A stretch of 45,630 nucleotides of DNA from positions 1 to 45,630 of the forward strand of contig DAOULB010000039.1 of assembly GCA_034420695.1 (NCBI GenBank), given 5' to 3'. Position numbers and translations under genes: made by a program. This stretch comes from Io17-Chloro-G2 sp034420695. GTDB taxonomy: Bacteria > Chloroflexota > Dehalococcoidia > Lucifugimonadales > UBA3495. Under the pieces are notes generated by a model, which ran no database searches, was not told the origin of the DNA, and saw nothing but the letters and a program-made list of their open reading frames with translations. Numbering within the stretch: the stretch's first letter is position 1; the number at the start of each line of letters is the position of its first letter. Positions 29,487-38,335 of the stretch are shown here, one piece after another.

Positions 29487-30863
29487 ATGATTGAGCTATC
29501 TTCCAAGGACGTTTGGCGGGCAGTTCTGGGTGAACTGGAACTGCAGGTGCCCAAGCCGTCCTTTGAGACGTGGCTGCGGGAAACCGAGGGGTTGAACCAC
29601 GACGATTCCCGATTCGTGGTAGGCGTGCCCACGCCTTTTGCCGTGGAATGGCTGGAACTCCGGATGTACCAGTCGATCCACAGGGCGGTGGAAAGGGTGG
29701 TGCGCCGTCCCTTGGACGTCCAGTTCCAGGTGAAGAACCAGGCGCTGCCCGGCCCCGCTGAAACCGCGGACGCTTCCGGCATTGCGGAGGCGGGAAAAGG
29801 GCTGGAAGAGCGCGAGGCCCGGCCCGCTCACGCCTATGCCAACAGGACGAGGGGGTTCAACCAGCGATATACCTTCTCCTCCTTCGTTGTGGGGCCCGGC
29901 AGCCAACTGGCTTACAGCGCTTCCAGGGCCGTGGTGGATTCCCCGGGAGAGGCTTACAACCCCCTGTTTATCTACTCGGGAGTGGGGTTGGGGAAGACTC
30001 ACCTGCTGCACGCCATAGGGCACCTCTGTGCCGAGCAGGGGGTATCGGCGCTGTACGTGACCTCCGAGCAGTTCACCAACGACTTTATTTCGGCTATCAG
30101 GAACCGTTCCACCGAGGAATTCCGGGACTACTACCGCAGCGCAGAGGTCCTGTTGATGGACGACGTCCAGTTCCTCAGCGGCAAGGAACAGACCCACGAG
30201 GGATTCTTTCATACTTTCAACGACCTCCACACCTCCGGGAGGCAGGTGGTGATAACCTCCGACCGTCCTCCCGGGGAACTGGTGCTATTGCAGGACAGGA
30301 TGCGCTCCCGGTTCGAGTGGGGCCTCATTGCGGATATAGAGCCGCCGGACTTGGAGACCAGGATGGCAATTCTCGCCTTCAAGGCGGCGCAGCTGGGGGT
30401 CAAGCTGGCCGACGGCATAATCGAACTCATCGCCAAGCGGGTCCAGAGCAACGTTCGCGACCTGGAAGGGATGTTGAACCAGATCCTGGCCTACGACCGG
30501 ATCATGAACATTCCGATAACCTACGAGGCGGTCTCCAACCTGCTTGACTCCAGGAACTCCAAGCCGGCCAAGGACAGCATTGCCCCGGAGAGCATTCTCG
30601 AGCGGGTGGCGACCCACTATGGCATGGACACGGAGACGCTGTCGGGACCCCGCCGTACCAAGGAAGTTGCCTCGGCCCGCCAGGTTGCAATGTATCTCTT
30701 AATGTACGAACTGGAACTGTCACCCACCCAGATAGGCAGAATGCTGGGGGGACGCAACCACGCCACTGTGATCCACGGGGCGGGCAAGGTAAACGGCGAT
30801 ATCCAGGAAGGCGGCCCCTTGCGCCAGGACGTGCTGACCATCAAGGAGATGATTTTCAGCTAG
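29487..30863 (+). CDS. dnaA: Chromosomal replication initiator DnaA
   Basis: A 458-residue DnaA. Domain I has the conserved PSFETWL (residues 24-30). A variable linker follows to about residue 115. The AAA+ domain begins with YTFSSFVVGPGSQLA, with Walker A SGVGLGKT at 164-171 and Walker B LLMDDVQF. Domain IV ends with the box-binding signature MLGGRNHATVIHG. The ATG at 29487 was chosen because the family N-terminus (MIELSSKDVW) starts there; upstream in-frame codons from 29409 look random. The ribosome-binding site is poor (TTGGGGG). No dnaN, recF or gyrB follows, unlike the classical dnaA neighbourhood. Confidence 0.97.
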   Translation: MIELSSKDVWRAVLGELELQVPKPSFETWLRETEGLNHDDSRFVVGVPTPFAVEWLELRMYQSIHRAVERVVRRPLDVQFQVKNQALPGPAETADASGIAEAGKGLEEREARPAHAYANRTRGFNQRYTFSSFVVGPGSQLAYSASRAVVDSPGEAYNPLFIYSGVGLGKTHLLHAIGHLCAEQGVSALYVTSEQFTNDFISAIRNRSTEEFRDYYRSAEVLLMDDVQFLSGKEQTHEGFFHTFNDLHTSGRQVVITSDRPPGELVLLQDRMRSRFEWGLIADIEPPDLETRMAILAFKAAQLGVKLADGIIELIAKRVQSNVRDLEGMLNQILAYDRIMNIPITYEAVSNLLDSRNSKPAKDSIAPESILERVATHYGMDTETLSGPRRTKEVASARQVAMYLLMYELELSPTQIGRMLGGRNHATVIHGAGKVNGDIQEGGPLRQDVLTIKEMIFS

Positions 30864-31007
30864 GCGGTGGGTGGTATCGCCAAGACCCTGGCCATCACAC
30901 CCTGAGATATTGCTCCTTCCACCGGTCCCCATTTCACCCGCTGGCATTTATTTCTCCAAGTAGCATCAACGCAACAGGCCTGGCGCTTGGGGTAAAATAC
31001 AGGCCGC

Positions 31008-31457
31008 ATGGTTGAAGAAAAGCCGGTAAAGCAGTCGGTCTCACTGGCGGTCTTTTCGCGGGAAACCCCGGAGGGTTCGGACGGGCGGGTGATTCTGGTC
31101 CGCCGTCCTGAACACGATGGGGACTTCCCGGGCATGTGGGGACTGCCGGCTGCGTCCTGCCTCCCTGGCGAAACTCCCGAGGAGGCGGCGCAGCGGGTTG
31201 GCGTTCAGAAGCTGGGCACAGGCATCGAGGCGTTGGAACCCTTAGCATCCGGGGAACAACAGAGACCGGGATACACGCTGAAGATGACCTTGTACGGGGC
31301 ACGGCTGGCCGGACCGGAGCCAAGCTTGGCCGGGCAGGGAAACGCCCCCTCAGACCTTACGTTCTACACCGAATGGCGCTGGGGATGGTCCGAGGACCTC
31401 AAGGATTCGGCGAGGCTAGGCTCTCTTTGCTGCCGCTTGCTTCTGGAATGGCGTTAA
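31008..31457 (+). CDS. Nudix-fold protein with a degenerate Nudix box
   Basis: A 149-residue protein with Nudix-like layout: SVSLAVFSRE as the first strand, VILVRRPEHDGDFPGMWGLP as the typical strand-loop before the box, then LPGETPEEAAQRV. In active enzymes the box continues R-E-h-x-E-E-x-G, but here it reads RVGVQKLG, so the metal-binding glutamates are missing. The product may bind a nucleotide without hydrolysing it, or be inactive. It starts 144 bp after dnaA and stops 7 bp before thiI. The three genes share a strand; co-transcription with thiI is likely. Confidence 0.7.
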   Translation: MVEEKPVKQSVSLAVFSRETPEGSDGRVILVRRPEHDGDFPGMWGLPAASCLPGETPEEAAQRVGVQKLGTGIEALEPLASGEQQRPGYTLKMTLYGARLAGPEPSLAGQGNAPSDLTFYTEWRWGWSEDLKDSARLGSLCCRLLLEWR

Positions 31458-31464
31458 CACCGTT

Positions 31465-32655
31465 TTGAACACTTGTGTCATAGTCAAGACCCACGAGATT
31501 GCTCTCAAGGGCAAGAACCGCCCTTGGTTCATGCGGCGGCTGGCGGACAATCTTCGCCGGAGCACCAAGGGGACCGGGGTTACTGACGTGTGGCAGGGGC
31601 AGATGATGGTGGGCTTGACCCTGGGCGAGAATGCCGACTGGGAACTGGTGCGGTCCAGGGTCAAGGACTGCTTTGGGGTAGCCAAGTTCTTTCGGGCACA
31701 CCGGCTGCCGAGGGACTTGGAACAGGTCAAGCGGGCGCTGCCCGCCCTGCTGGCGCAGCAAGAGTTCGGCAGCTTCAGGATGACGGCCAACCGGGCGGAC
31801 AAGCAGTTCGAGCACCGGTCGGACGAAATCAACCGGGACTTGGGAACCTTCGTCAAGGACTTGTCGGGAGCCCGAGTGGACTTGACGAGCCCGGACTTGG
31901 AGATATTCATCGACGTGCTGCCCAAGGAAATACTGGTCTATTTTAAGGAGGTAAAGGCTCCGGGCGGTCTCCCGGTGGGGGTCAGCGGCAAGGTGGCGGC
32001 CATGCTTTCCGGGGGCATAGACTCGCCGGTGGCGGCTTGGCAAATGATGAAGCGCGGCTGTGAAGCCCATTTTGTCCACTTCCACAGCTACCCCTTGGTG
32101 GATAATTCCTCCATAGAAAAGGCGGCGGAGCTGGCCCAGTTCCTGACGCGTTACCAGTACAAGTCCAGCCTATCCCTGGCGCCACTGGCAGAAATCCAGA
32201 AGCGGATAATTGTTTCCACTCCGCCGGCCTACCGGGTGATACTCTACAGGCGGTTTATGCTGAGAATCACCGAGGAACTGTGCCGCACGGTCGGCGCCAA
32301 GGCCATTATCACCGGGGAAAGCTGCGGGCAGGTGAGTTCCCAGACGTTGGAAAATATTGCCGTGGTTAGCCAGGCGGTCAGCACTCCCATACTTCGACCC
32401 CTCATCGGCTCGAACAAGGAGGAAATAGTCGACGCCGCCCGCAACTTGGGCACGTTCCCTATTTCCATACAGCCCGACCAGGACTGTTGCAGTTTGTTCG
32501 TGCCCAAGCACCCGGTGACCAGGGGCGACTTGAAAACGGTGCTGCACTTGGAGTCTCTTATGCCGGTGGAGGAAATGGTCAAAGAGGCGCTGGAAGACAC
32601 CCGCCTGCAGACCTTCGAGTTTGCCGAAAGCCTGGCGCCGGCTGGGGCAGGATAA
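31465..32655 (+). CDS. thiI: tRNA 4-thiouridine synthase ThiI
   Basis: A 396-residue ThiI that adenylates tRNA U8 and transfers sulfur to it; the protein also feeds sulfur to thiamine synthesis in some bacteria. The N-terminal HEIALKGKNRPWF and the following THUMP region are intact. The PP-loop SGGIDSPVAAW is at residues 182-192. ITGESCGQVSSQTLENI follows, and the late PDQDCCSLFVPKHP segment carries the conserved Cys. The C-terminal rhodanese domain of the E. coli protein is absent, as in many bacteria. The start is a TTG at 31465, 7 bp after the Nudix-like stop, with no clear ribosome-binding site, so translational coupling is plausible. Confidence 0.93.
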   Translation: MNTCVIVKTHEIALKGKNRPWFMRRLADNLRRSTKGTGVTDVWQGQMMVGLTLGENADWELVRSRVKDCFGVAKFFRAHRLPRDLEQVKRALPALLAQQEFGSFRMTANRADKQFEHRSDEINRDLGTFVKDLSGARVDLTSPDLEIFIDVLPKEILVYFKEVKAPGGLPVGVSGKVAAMLSGGIDSPVAAWQMMKRGCEAHFVHFHSYPLVDNSSIEKAAELAQFLTRYQYKSSLSLAPLAEIQKRIIVSTPPAYRVILYRRFMLRITEELCRTVGAKAIITGESCGQVSSQTLENIAVVSQAVSTPILRPLIGSNKEEIVDAARNLGTFPISIQPDQDCCSLFVPKHPVTRGDLKTVLHLESLMPVEEMVKEALEDTRLQTFEFAESLAPAGAG

Positions 32656-32661
32656 CCGGGC

Positions 32662-32712
32662 ATGAAAGACTTTCTCCGGCTAGACAACTTTGCCCCGGAG
32701 AACCAGCGATAG
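32662..32712 (+). CDS. Possible 16-residue leader peptide upstream of the synthase gene
   Basis: An ATG at 32662 opens a 16-codon frame (MKDFLRLDNFAPENQR) whose TAG shares its G with the GTG start of the squalene/phytoene synthase gene (TAGTG). It begins 6 bp after the thiI stop and has a modest purine stretch (GGCAGGA) upstream. The exact stop-start overlap would let ribosomes re-initiate on the synthase. It is short enough to be chance. Confidence 0.25.
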   Translation: MKDFLRLDNFAPENQR

Positions 32713-33806
32713 TGGCCTCGCCGGGCTCGGAATCCCGGGTCTTGCCGGTGGTGTCATCCTCAGTTCGGAAGGCGCTGCTCCAAGACATTCTACGAGGGGT
32801 CTCCCGTACTTTTTACTTGACCCTGAGAGTCCTGCCCAAGGACATGAGGGAACCGGTGGGTCTGGCCTATCTACTGGCCAGGGCTGCCGACACCATTTCC
32901 GATACCACCCTGTTGCCTCCCCAGCGGCGCTTGGAACTCCTTCTGACATTCAGGGACCAGGTTCGGGGGCCAGCGAGGGTGGAACCGTTGGAAGCAATCG
33001 GTGACGCCCTTACCCAGGAGCAGTCAATTGTGGAAGAGAGAGTGCTGCTGGAGTCCCTGCCGGAAGTGCTTTCTCTGCTGGAAGGGTTGGCCGACGAGGA
33101 CGCCCGGTTGGTGCGGGCGGTCCTGTCCACCCTTACTTATGGAATGGAAAGCGACCTGATCACGTTTCCACCGGAGAACTCGGGCCAAGTCACATCGCTG
33201 GAAACCCCGGCGGACTTGGACAAGTATCTCTACCACGTAGCAGGTTGCGTGGGGCGCTTTTGGACCGAGGTCTCGATGCTCCACGTACCAAGGGTTAGAC
33301 GGTGGGACCCCAAGGTGATGACTGAGCTTGGAATCTCCTACGGAAAGGCCCTGCAGCTAACCAACGTGCTGAGGGACCTGCCGAAGGACCTGAGAGCAGG
33401 AAGGTGCTACCTGCCTACAGAGCAATTAAAGGCCGCCGGGATGGTCCCGACGGACCTGTTGGATGCCGGTTCCGGGCAGCGAGCCTGGCCCATTCTCATA
33501 AGCGGCATCAGTTCCGCGTTGGACCACTATGCTGCCGCCCAGGAGTACTTGGAGGCTATCCCACGGAGTTGTTTCCGCCTGAGGGTGGCGGCGCTCTGGC
33601 CGATGCTGATAGGCTTGGCGACTCTCTCGAAACTGGCGGAAGACGCCCGGAAGGGCCGGTGGCTTCAGGGGGAACGGCCTTCCAGGGTCAGCCGCAAATG
33701 GGTGTACCGAACGGTGGTCCTTTCCCTACCCCTGGCGCCGTCCAACTCAGCCTTGAGGGCCTGGGTGGGTATGTTGCGACGCCGTGTGGAATCCGCTATT
33801 ACCTGA
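32712..33806 (+). CDS. Squalene/phytoene synthase family protein
   Basis: A head-to-head prenyl transferase of 364 residues that joins two prenyl diphosphates. The first Asp-rich motif is DTISD (D60, D64) in LLARAADTISDTT, and the second is in LTNVLRDLPKDLRAGRCYLP, which matches the NxLRDxxxDxxxGRxYLP family pattern. The N-terminal SRTFYLTLRVLP is also typical. The GTG at 32712 was chosen as the first plausible in-frame start after thiI; further GTG codons at about 32748-32751 are possible. It could make squalene or a carotenoid precursor; no partner enzyme lies nearby to decide. Confidence 0.9.
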   Translation: MASPGSESRVLPVVSSSVRKALLQDILRGVSRTFYLTLRVLPKDMREPVGLAYLLARAADTISDTTLLPPQRRLELLLTFRDQVRGPARVEPLEAIGDALTQEQSIVEERVLLESLPEVLSLLEGLADEDARLVRAVLSTLTYGMESDLITFPPENSGQVTSLETPADLDKYLYHVAGCVGRFWTEVSMLHVPRVRRWDPKVMTELGISYGKALQLTNVLRDLPKDLRAGRCYLPTEQLKAAGMVPTDLLDAGSGQRAWPILISGISSALDHYAAAQEYLEAIPRSCFRLRVAALWPMLIGLATLSKLAEDARKGRWLQGERPSRVSRKWVYRTVVLSLPLAPSNSALRAWVGMLRRRVESAIT

Positions 33807-33834
33807 CCTAATCTTCCAGTTCGGGAGGACCGCT

Positions 33835-34680
33835 ATGCCCACGTTCTCATCCAATGGCGTCAACATCTACTATGAGGTGACCGGTCAGGGGTTCCCGTTG
33901 GTCTGGTGCCACGAATTCGCCGGGAACTACGATAGCTGGGACCCTCAGGTCAAGTTTTTCTCCCGCCGGTACATGAACATCGCTTATTCGGCGAGGGGTT
34001 ATCCGCCATCGGACGTGCCATCAGACCCTGAGGACTATTCCCAGGACCAGGCCGTAGAGGACCTGTACTTGCTGCTACGTCACTTGCAAGTTTCCAGCGC
34101 CTACGTTGCCGGGCTGTCCATGGGCGGTACCACGGCTTTGAACTTCGGAATTGCTCATCCCGAGATGGCCAAGGCTTTGATCGTGACCGCGGCCGGGTCA
34201 GGGACCACGGACCGGGAGGAGTTTGCGGAATCCGGGAGGCAACTTATCGACAGGCTGCGTTCCGAGGGAATGGAGCCTGTGGCCCAGGACTATGCCACCG
34301 GTGCAACCAGGCTCCGGTTCCGGAGCAAGGATCCGAAGGGATGGGAACAGTTCTACCAAGGGTTGAGGACCCACTCCGCGGAAGGCTCGGCGTTGACCTA
34401 CCAGGGTGTGCAGTTGCGGCGGCCCACCATCTACGCCTTGGATGAGAGTCTTAAGTCGTTGCAGGCACCGACCTTGGTGATGATTGGGGATGAAGACGAG
34501 CCGTGCATCGAGCCCGGGGTCTTTATGAAGCGGAACATTCCCAACTGTGGCTTGGTGGTGCTTCCCCAGAGCGGGCATACCATCAACCTTGAAGAGCCCG
34601 ACGCGTTCAACTTCTGGGTGTCCAGCTTCCTCACAGCGGTGGAAGCCGGGGCTTGGCGCAGCCCCGAAACCAGCCAGTAA
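33835..34680 (+). CDS. Alpha/beta hydrolase
   Basis: A 281-residue alpha/beta hydrolase. The nucleophile elbow is AGLSMGGTTA with S95, the acid lies in VMIGDEDEPC and the His in PQSGHTINLEEP. The N-terminal MPTFSSNGVNIYYEVTGQG is the usual first hairpin of this family, and the following HEFAGNYDSWDPQVKFF forms the oxyanion-hole region, with His-Glu in place of the common His-Gly. GGGAGG lies 6 bp upstream of the ATG. It starts 28 bp after the synthase gene, so the two may share a message. The natural substrate is unknown. Confidence 0.9.
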   Translation: MPTFSSNGVNIYYEVTGQGFPLVWCHEFAGNYDSWDPQVKFFSRRYMNIAYSARGYPPSDVPSDPEDYSQDQAVEDLYLLLRHLQVSSAYVAGLSMGGTTALNFGIAHPEMAKALIVTAAGSGTTDREEFAESGRQLIDRLRSEGMEPVAQDYATGATRLRFRSKDPKGWEQFYQGLRTHSAEGSALTYQGVQLRRPTIYALDESLKSLQAPTLVMIGDEDEPCIEPGVFMKRNIPNCGLVVLPQSGHTINLEEPDAFNFWVSSFLTAVEAGAWRSPETSQ

Positions 34681-34702
34681 AGGCCGACATGTACTCCGGC
34701 TC

Positions 34703-35452
34703 TTACTTGGCGGTGAAGCCGCCGTCGACTATCAGCTCGGTGCCCGTGATGTAGGATGCGTCGTCGGAGGCCAGGAACAGGACTGCGTTTGCTACCTCAA
34801 TGAGACGGCCGGCCCGCTTCATGGGAATGTGCTGTACCGACTGCTCCGTTGGTTCCACGCCCCAGCGGTGGGAATTCAGCATTGGCGGCATCATGCCGGG
34901 GTGAACGGAGTTGACCCGTATGTTGTCCTTGGCGTGCTGCACGGCGGCAGACTTGGTCAACAGCCTTACCGCCCCCTTGGATGCGCTATAGCCCGGATGG
35001 GAGGATTCATTCCCCACAAAGCCGGCAACAGAGGAAATGTTGACGATTGCGCCGCCCCCGGACTTCCGCATTTCGGCCACGGCCGTCCTTACTCCAAGAA
35101 ATGCGCCCCGGGCATTCACTTCCATCAGCCGGTCCCACGCTGCGGTGCTGGAGAAGTCCTGTTCCCGGCTGCCACTGACTCCGGCGTTGTTGACCAGAAC
35201 GTCCAGCTTCCCGAACCGTGACACTATCCGGCTGACCGCGTCGTCCCAGGACTCTTCGTCGGCAACGTTCAGATGGACGAACATTGCTTCGCCGCCGGCT
35301 TCAGCAATCTCAGCCTCAACCTGCCGCCCGTCTTCCTCCCGGATATCGCCGATGGCCACCTTGGCTCCTTCGCTGGCGAACAAACGGCACTCCTCGGCAC
35401 CCATACCGTGGGCGCCGCCGGTAACCAGGGCAACCTTGCCTTCCAGTCTCAT
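34703..35452 (-). CDS. Short-chain dehydrogenase/reductase (SDR)
   Basis: A 249-residue classical SDR. The cofactor motif is TGGAHGMG (residues 11-18), NNAG is at 88-91, the catalytic Tyr/Lys are Y155 and K159 in GYSASKG, and the Ser lies in IVNISSVAG. An Asp at the end of strand two (VAIGDIRE) suggests NAD(H). ITGTELIVDGGFTAK is the standard C-terminal ending. It is convergent with the hydrolase at 34680 and reads away from the export module. No obvious pathway partners surround it. Confidence 0.92.
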   Translation of the reverse strand: MRLEGKVALVTGGAHGMGAEECRLFASEGAKVAIGDIREEDGRQVEAEIAEAGGEAMFVHLNVADEESWDDAVSRIVSRFGKLDVLVNNAGVSGSREQDFSSTAAWDRLMEVNARGAFLGVRTAVAEMRKSGGGAIVNISSVAGFVGNESSHPGYSASKGAVRLLTKSAAVQHAKDNIRVNSVHPGMMPPMLNSHRWGVEPTEQSVQHIPMKRAGRLIEVANAVLFLASDDASYITGTELIVDGGFTAK

Positions 35453-35698
35453 GGCGTATCTCCAGGGAGTTCCGATTCAGGGGCTGGGCCGCGCCGCCAC
35501 CGGACGGGTTCCCGGTGACTACTTGGGCACGGCCTCCAAGGATTCCATGTTAGGATGGCCGAGTTATGGCCTCTAACATGGTCTTAACAATTGAATAATA
35601 GCATCCCCAGGGTGCATGTGTGAGGCTGGAGAGTCTCTGTTCCGCCAGCGGGTTACTGGAAGAGGCCATGACTTTCGAACCGGTTGAGAGGTAATGCT

Positions 35699-38317
35699 TT
35701 GGAGAAGCTGTTGGAGTCGGCGCTGGCTTCGATAAAGAGCATAAAGGCTTGGCAACTGATAGCTGCCCTGGTCGTACTGTTCGGCGCCGGTGGGGCAACC
35801 TTTGCCGGGTACTACCGGGCCAGCGCCTCGCCCAGCCTGGAAATGCCGGAGGACCAGCAGATTATCCCGGTGCAATACGGAGACTTGATCAATCAAGTTT
35901 CAACCAGCGGCAATCTTGCTTTCCCCAACAGGAACGTGCTCCGGTTTGGCACTCAAGGCAGGGTGGCCAAGGTCCTAGTTGAGGAGGGCGATAGGGTGGA
36001 GGCGGGGCAGGCCTTAGTCGAAATAGACCAGCCCACGGCAGCCTCTCTTAACTTGGGGGTGGCCCAAGCCAGGATTGACTTGGCGGATGCTCAAAGGGAG
36101 TGGGATGACCTGTCAGACTCCAACGGCAAACGAATGGCGGAGGCCCGCTCCAAGGTTTCCGAAGAGGAATTGTCCCTCCAGTCCGCTTTGCGCTCACTCG
36201 AGGACCTCACAATCGAGCATAGCCAGCAGTTGGCCGAGGCCAGGCAAGCAGTGGCCGAAGCGGAGCTCGGAATCGAGACTGCCAGGGACTTGCTGCTCGA
36301 TTTCCCTGAGGAATTCCGCCGGGACCTAGCCGAGGCGGAACTGTTGAAACGAGCCAGTCAACTGGCGCTGGAACAGGCGCAATACGACCTGTCCGACTTC
36401 CAGGCCGGCTATGAGCAGGAACTGGCTGAGGCGGCCCAGACGAGGGCGGATGCGGAGGTGACCCTTCAGGCCAAGGTGGAGGCATTGAGGGGTTTCAGCC
36501 CGGACTATGCACAAGAACTGGCGCAAGCCCGTGACGACCAGGCGAAGGCCCAGAATGCCCTTGACGAGGCCCAGCAGGCACTTGAGGACTTTGAACCGGA
36601 CTACCAGGGGGAGTTGGCTAATGCGCTGCAGGCAGAAGTGGACGCCCGGGAAACTTTTCAGGCGGCGCAACAGGCCTTGGAACGGTATGAGTTCTCGAAC
36701 GCGTCCCGGTTGTTGCCGGTCAGGGAGAGGAAGACAGAATTGGAGGAGCAGGCCGCCGAGGCGCAGGCCGATCTCGACCGCCTGATAGAAAGGCGTTCAA
36801 ACGGGGTTGGCGGCCTGACGGGCCATATTCTAAGGCTGGAGCAGACCCTGGAGATTCTGAGGCCCGATCTGCTAGAAGTTTCCGAACAGCTGTTGGGCTG
36901 GGAGCAGCTTGAAGCGGATGTTCAGGTTTCCGAAGCTCGTCTGGCCAAAGCACAGGCGGACTTGGAAGTACTTGACTCCGGCCCAGACCCGGCACGTTTG
37001 GCCGAGTTGAAGGCTGCCCTGGCTGTGGCGCGATCAGAACTGACGCTGGCCAACGACGACCTGAAAAGCCTGGGAACGGGGCCGGACGGATTCCAACTCT
37101 TGGAATTGGAAGCAGCGGTTGATTTGGCGAGGGCCAACTTGAACCTGCGGATACAGGAGCTTGAAAGACTTGACGGGGGCACGAACGAGGTCCGCAGGCA
37201 GGAACTTTTCTTCGCCGTGGAAAAATCCAAGGCCGAACTGGCGCTGGCGGAGGATGCCCTCTCGGACTTGACGCGTGAGCCAAACGCGGAACTTATCGAG
37301 GCGCTTGAGGACTGGGTCGAAACGTTAATCGCCAACCATAAGCTGGACTTGGAATCTTCAAGGGAAACGGCTGGCATCAGCCGCAGAATAATTGAGGCCG
37401 TCGTGGCCGGCGCGGATCCCAGAGAACTGGAGCTTAGAGGAGCCAAGCTGGCATTGGCCGGCGCGGAACTCATGCTGGCCCGCCAAGAAGTGGAAACATT
37501 GGAGGCCGGAGTGGACCCCTTGGAACTGGCCCTCCGGCAAGAGCAGGTGCATGTTGCCAGAGCCAGTCTGGCCGAATCAGAAAGAGCCTTGAGGGACCTC
37601 TCGGGTGGCGCTGACGCTCCGGAGCTGCTTCTGGCCCGGGCCAAGCTGGATGCGGCAATTGGGAACCTAGAAGAAGCCATACGCCTGCACGGAAACGCAG
37701 TCCTGAGTTCACCAATCGACGGCTTTGTTTCAGCCCTGCACGTGGAAGCCGGTGAGCAGGTGAATGCCAACGCTCCCGTGGTGGAGGTTGCGGACTCCAG
37801 CGTGGTGGAAGTTGACGGCGTGGTCGATGAAATTGACGTGCTGCTAATTCCCTTGGGCGCCCGGGCTGACATAACCCTGGATGCCCTTCCCGGCCAAACT
37901 CTGGAAGGCGCGGTGACCCAGATAGCTCCGGCTTCGGTGAACCAGCAGGGAGTGGTCACCTACCCGATCCGGGTGACGGTCGAAGTGCCGGAGGGAGTGG
38001 TTCTCCGGGAAGGGTTGACCACCGTTGCCAACTTGGTGCTCAGGGAACAACGCAACGTTCTCTTGATACCGCAACAGTCCCTGTACGGCACTTTTGACAG
38101 CCCAGTGGTCCGATTGGTGAACAGCGAAGGGGAAATCAGCGAGACGCCGGTGGAACTGGGCAACAGCGACGACTTCTGGATTGAGGTGCGGGCGGGTCTC
38201 GGGGAGGGGGACAGGCTGGCTATGGACAGCCAGGCAGTCACCACCACGGGCTCCGGGTTCAGAAGCCTCCGGGGAATTACGGGGGGCCGGGGAAGTGGGG
38301 GCCCAAGGCGCCGGTAG
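35699..38317 (+). CDS. HlyD/MacA-like membrane fusion protein with a very long helical domain
   Basis: About 872 residues. A membrane anchor lies at residues 17-39 (AWQLIAALVVLFGAGGATF). The first half of a lipoyl/barrel domain follows (VLRFGTQGRVAKVLVEEGDR). About 550 residues of helix follow. The second lipoyl half (SSPIDGFVSALHVEAGEQV, about 670) and a beta-barrel (to about 790) come next, then a Gly/Arg-rich tail. Family members usually have 300-450 residues, so the helical domain is exceptional. It contains 33-residue repeats (see separate entry). The start was set at a TTG at 35699, 7 bp after GAGAGG; an upstream TTG at 35684 is possible. It precedes the MacB-type ATPase and permease genes and should link them to an outer partner or the cell surface. 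Confidence 0.85.
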   Translation: MEKLLESALASIKSIKAWQLIAALVVLFGAGGATFAGYYRASASPSLEMPEDQQIIPVQYGDLINQVSTSGNLAFPNRNVLRFGTQGRVAKVLVEEGDRVEAGQALVEIDQPTAASLNLGVAQARIDLADAQREWDDLSDSNGKRMAEARSKVSEEELSLQSALRSLEDLTIEHSQQLAEARQAVAEAELGIETARDLLLDFPEEFRRDLAEAELLKRASQLALEQAQYDLSDFQAGYEQELAEAAQTRADAEVTLQAKVEALRGFSPDYAQELAQARDDQAKAQNALDEAQQALEDFEPDYQGELANALQAEVDARETFQAAQQALERYEFSNASRLLPVRERKTELEEQAAEAQADLDRLIERRSNGVGGLTGHILRLEQTLEILRPDLLEVSEQLLGWEQLEADVQVSEARLAKAQADLEVLDSGPDPARLAELKAALAVARSELTLANDDLKSLGTGPDGFQLLELEAAVDLARANLNLRIQELERLDGGTNEVRRQELFFAVEKSKAELALAEDALSDLTREPNAELIEALEDWVETLIANHKLDLESSRETAGISRRIIEAVVAGADPRELELRGAKLALAGAELMLARQEVETLEAGVDPLELALRQEQVHVARASLAESERALRDLSGGADAPELLLARAKLDAAIGNLEEAIRLHGNAVLSSPIDGFVSALHVEAGEQVNANAPVVEVADSSVVEVDGVVDEIDVLLIPLGARADITLDALPGQTLEGAVTQIAPASVNQQGVVTYPIRVTVEVPEGVVLREGLTTVANLVLREQRNVLLIPQQSLYGTFDSPVVRLVNSEGEISETPVELGNSDDFWIEVRAGLGEGDRLAMDSQAVTTTGSGFRSLRGITGGRGSGGPRRR
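36971..37690 (+). repeat. 33-residue (99-bp) helical repeats inside the fusion protein
   Basis: At least six units begin with L/V-x-x-G-x-D-P-like turns: LDSGPDP (36971), LGTGPDG (37070), LDGGTNE (37169), VVAGADP (37400), LEAGVDP (37499) and LSGGADA (37598). The first three and last three are spaced exactly 99 bp apart. Each unit continues with a helix of alternating Leu/Ala (ALAVARSELTLANDDL, for example). The repeat length is three turns of an 11-residue hendecad. Confidence 0.8.
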
Positions 38318-38335
38318 GACGACGGAAAGCCGGAC

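Noticed and set aside
32487..32711. Longer N-terminus for the squalene/phytoene synthase
   Set aside because: It overlaps the end of thiI in another frame and shows no synthase-like residues before about 32712.
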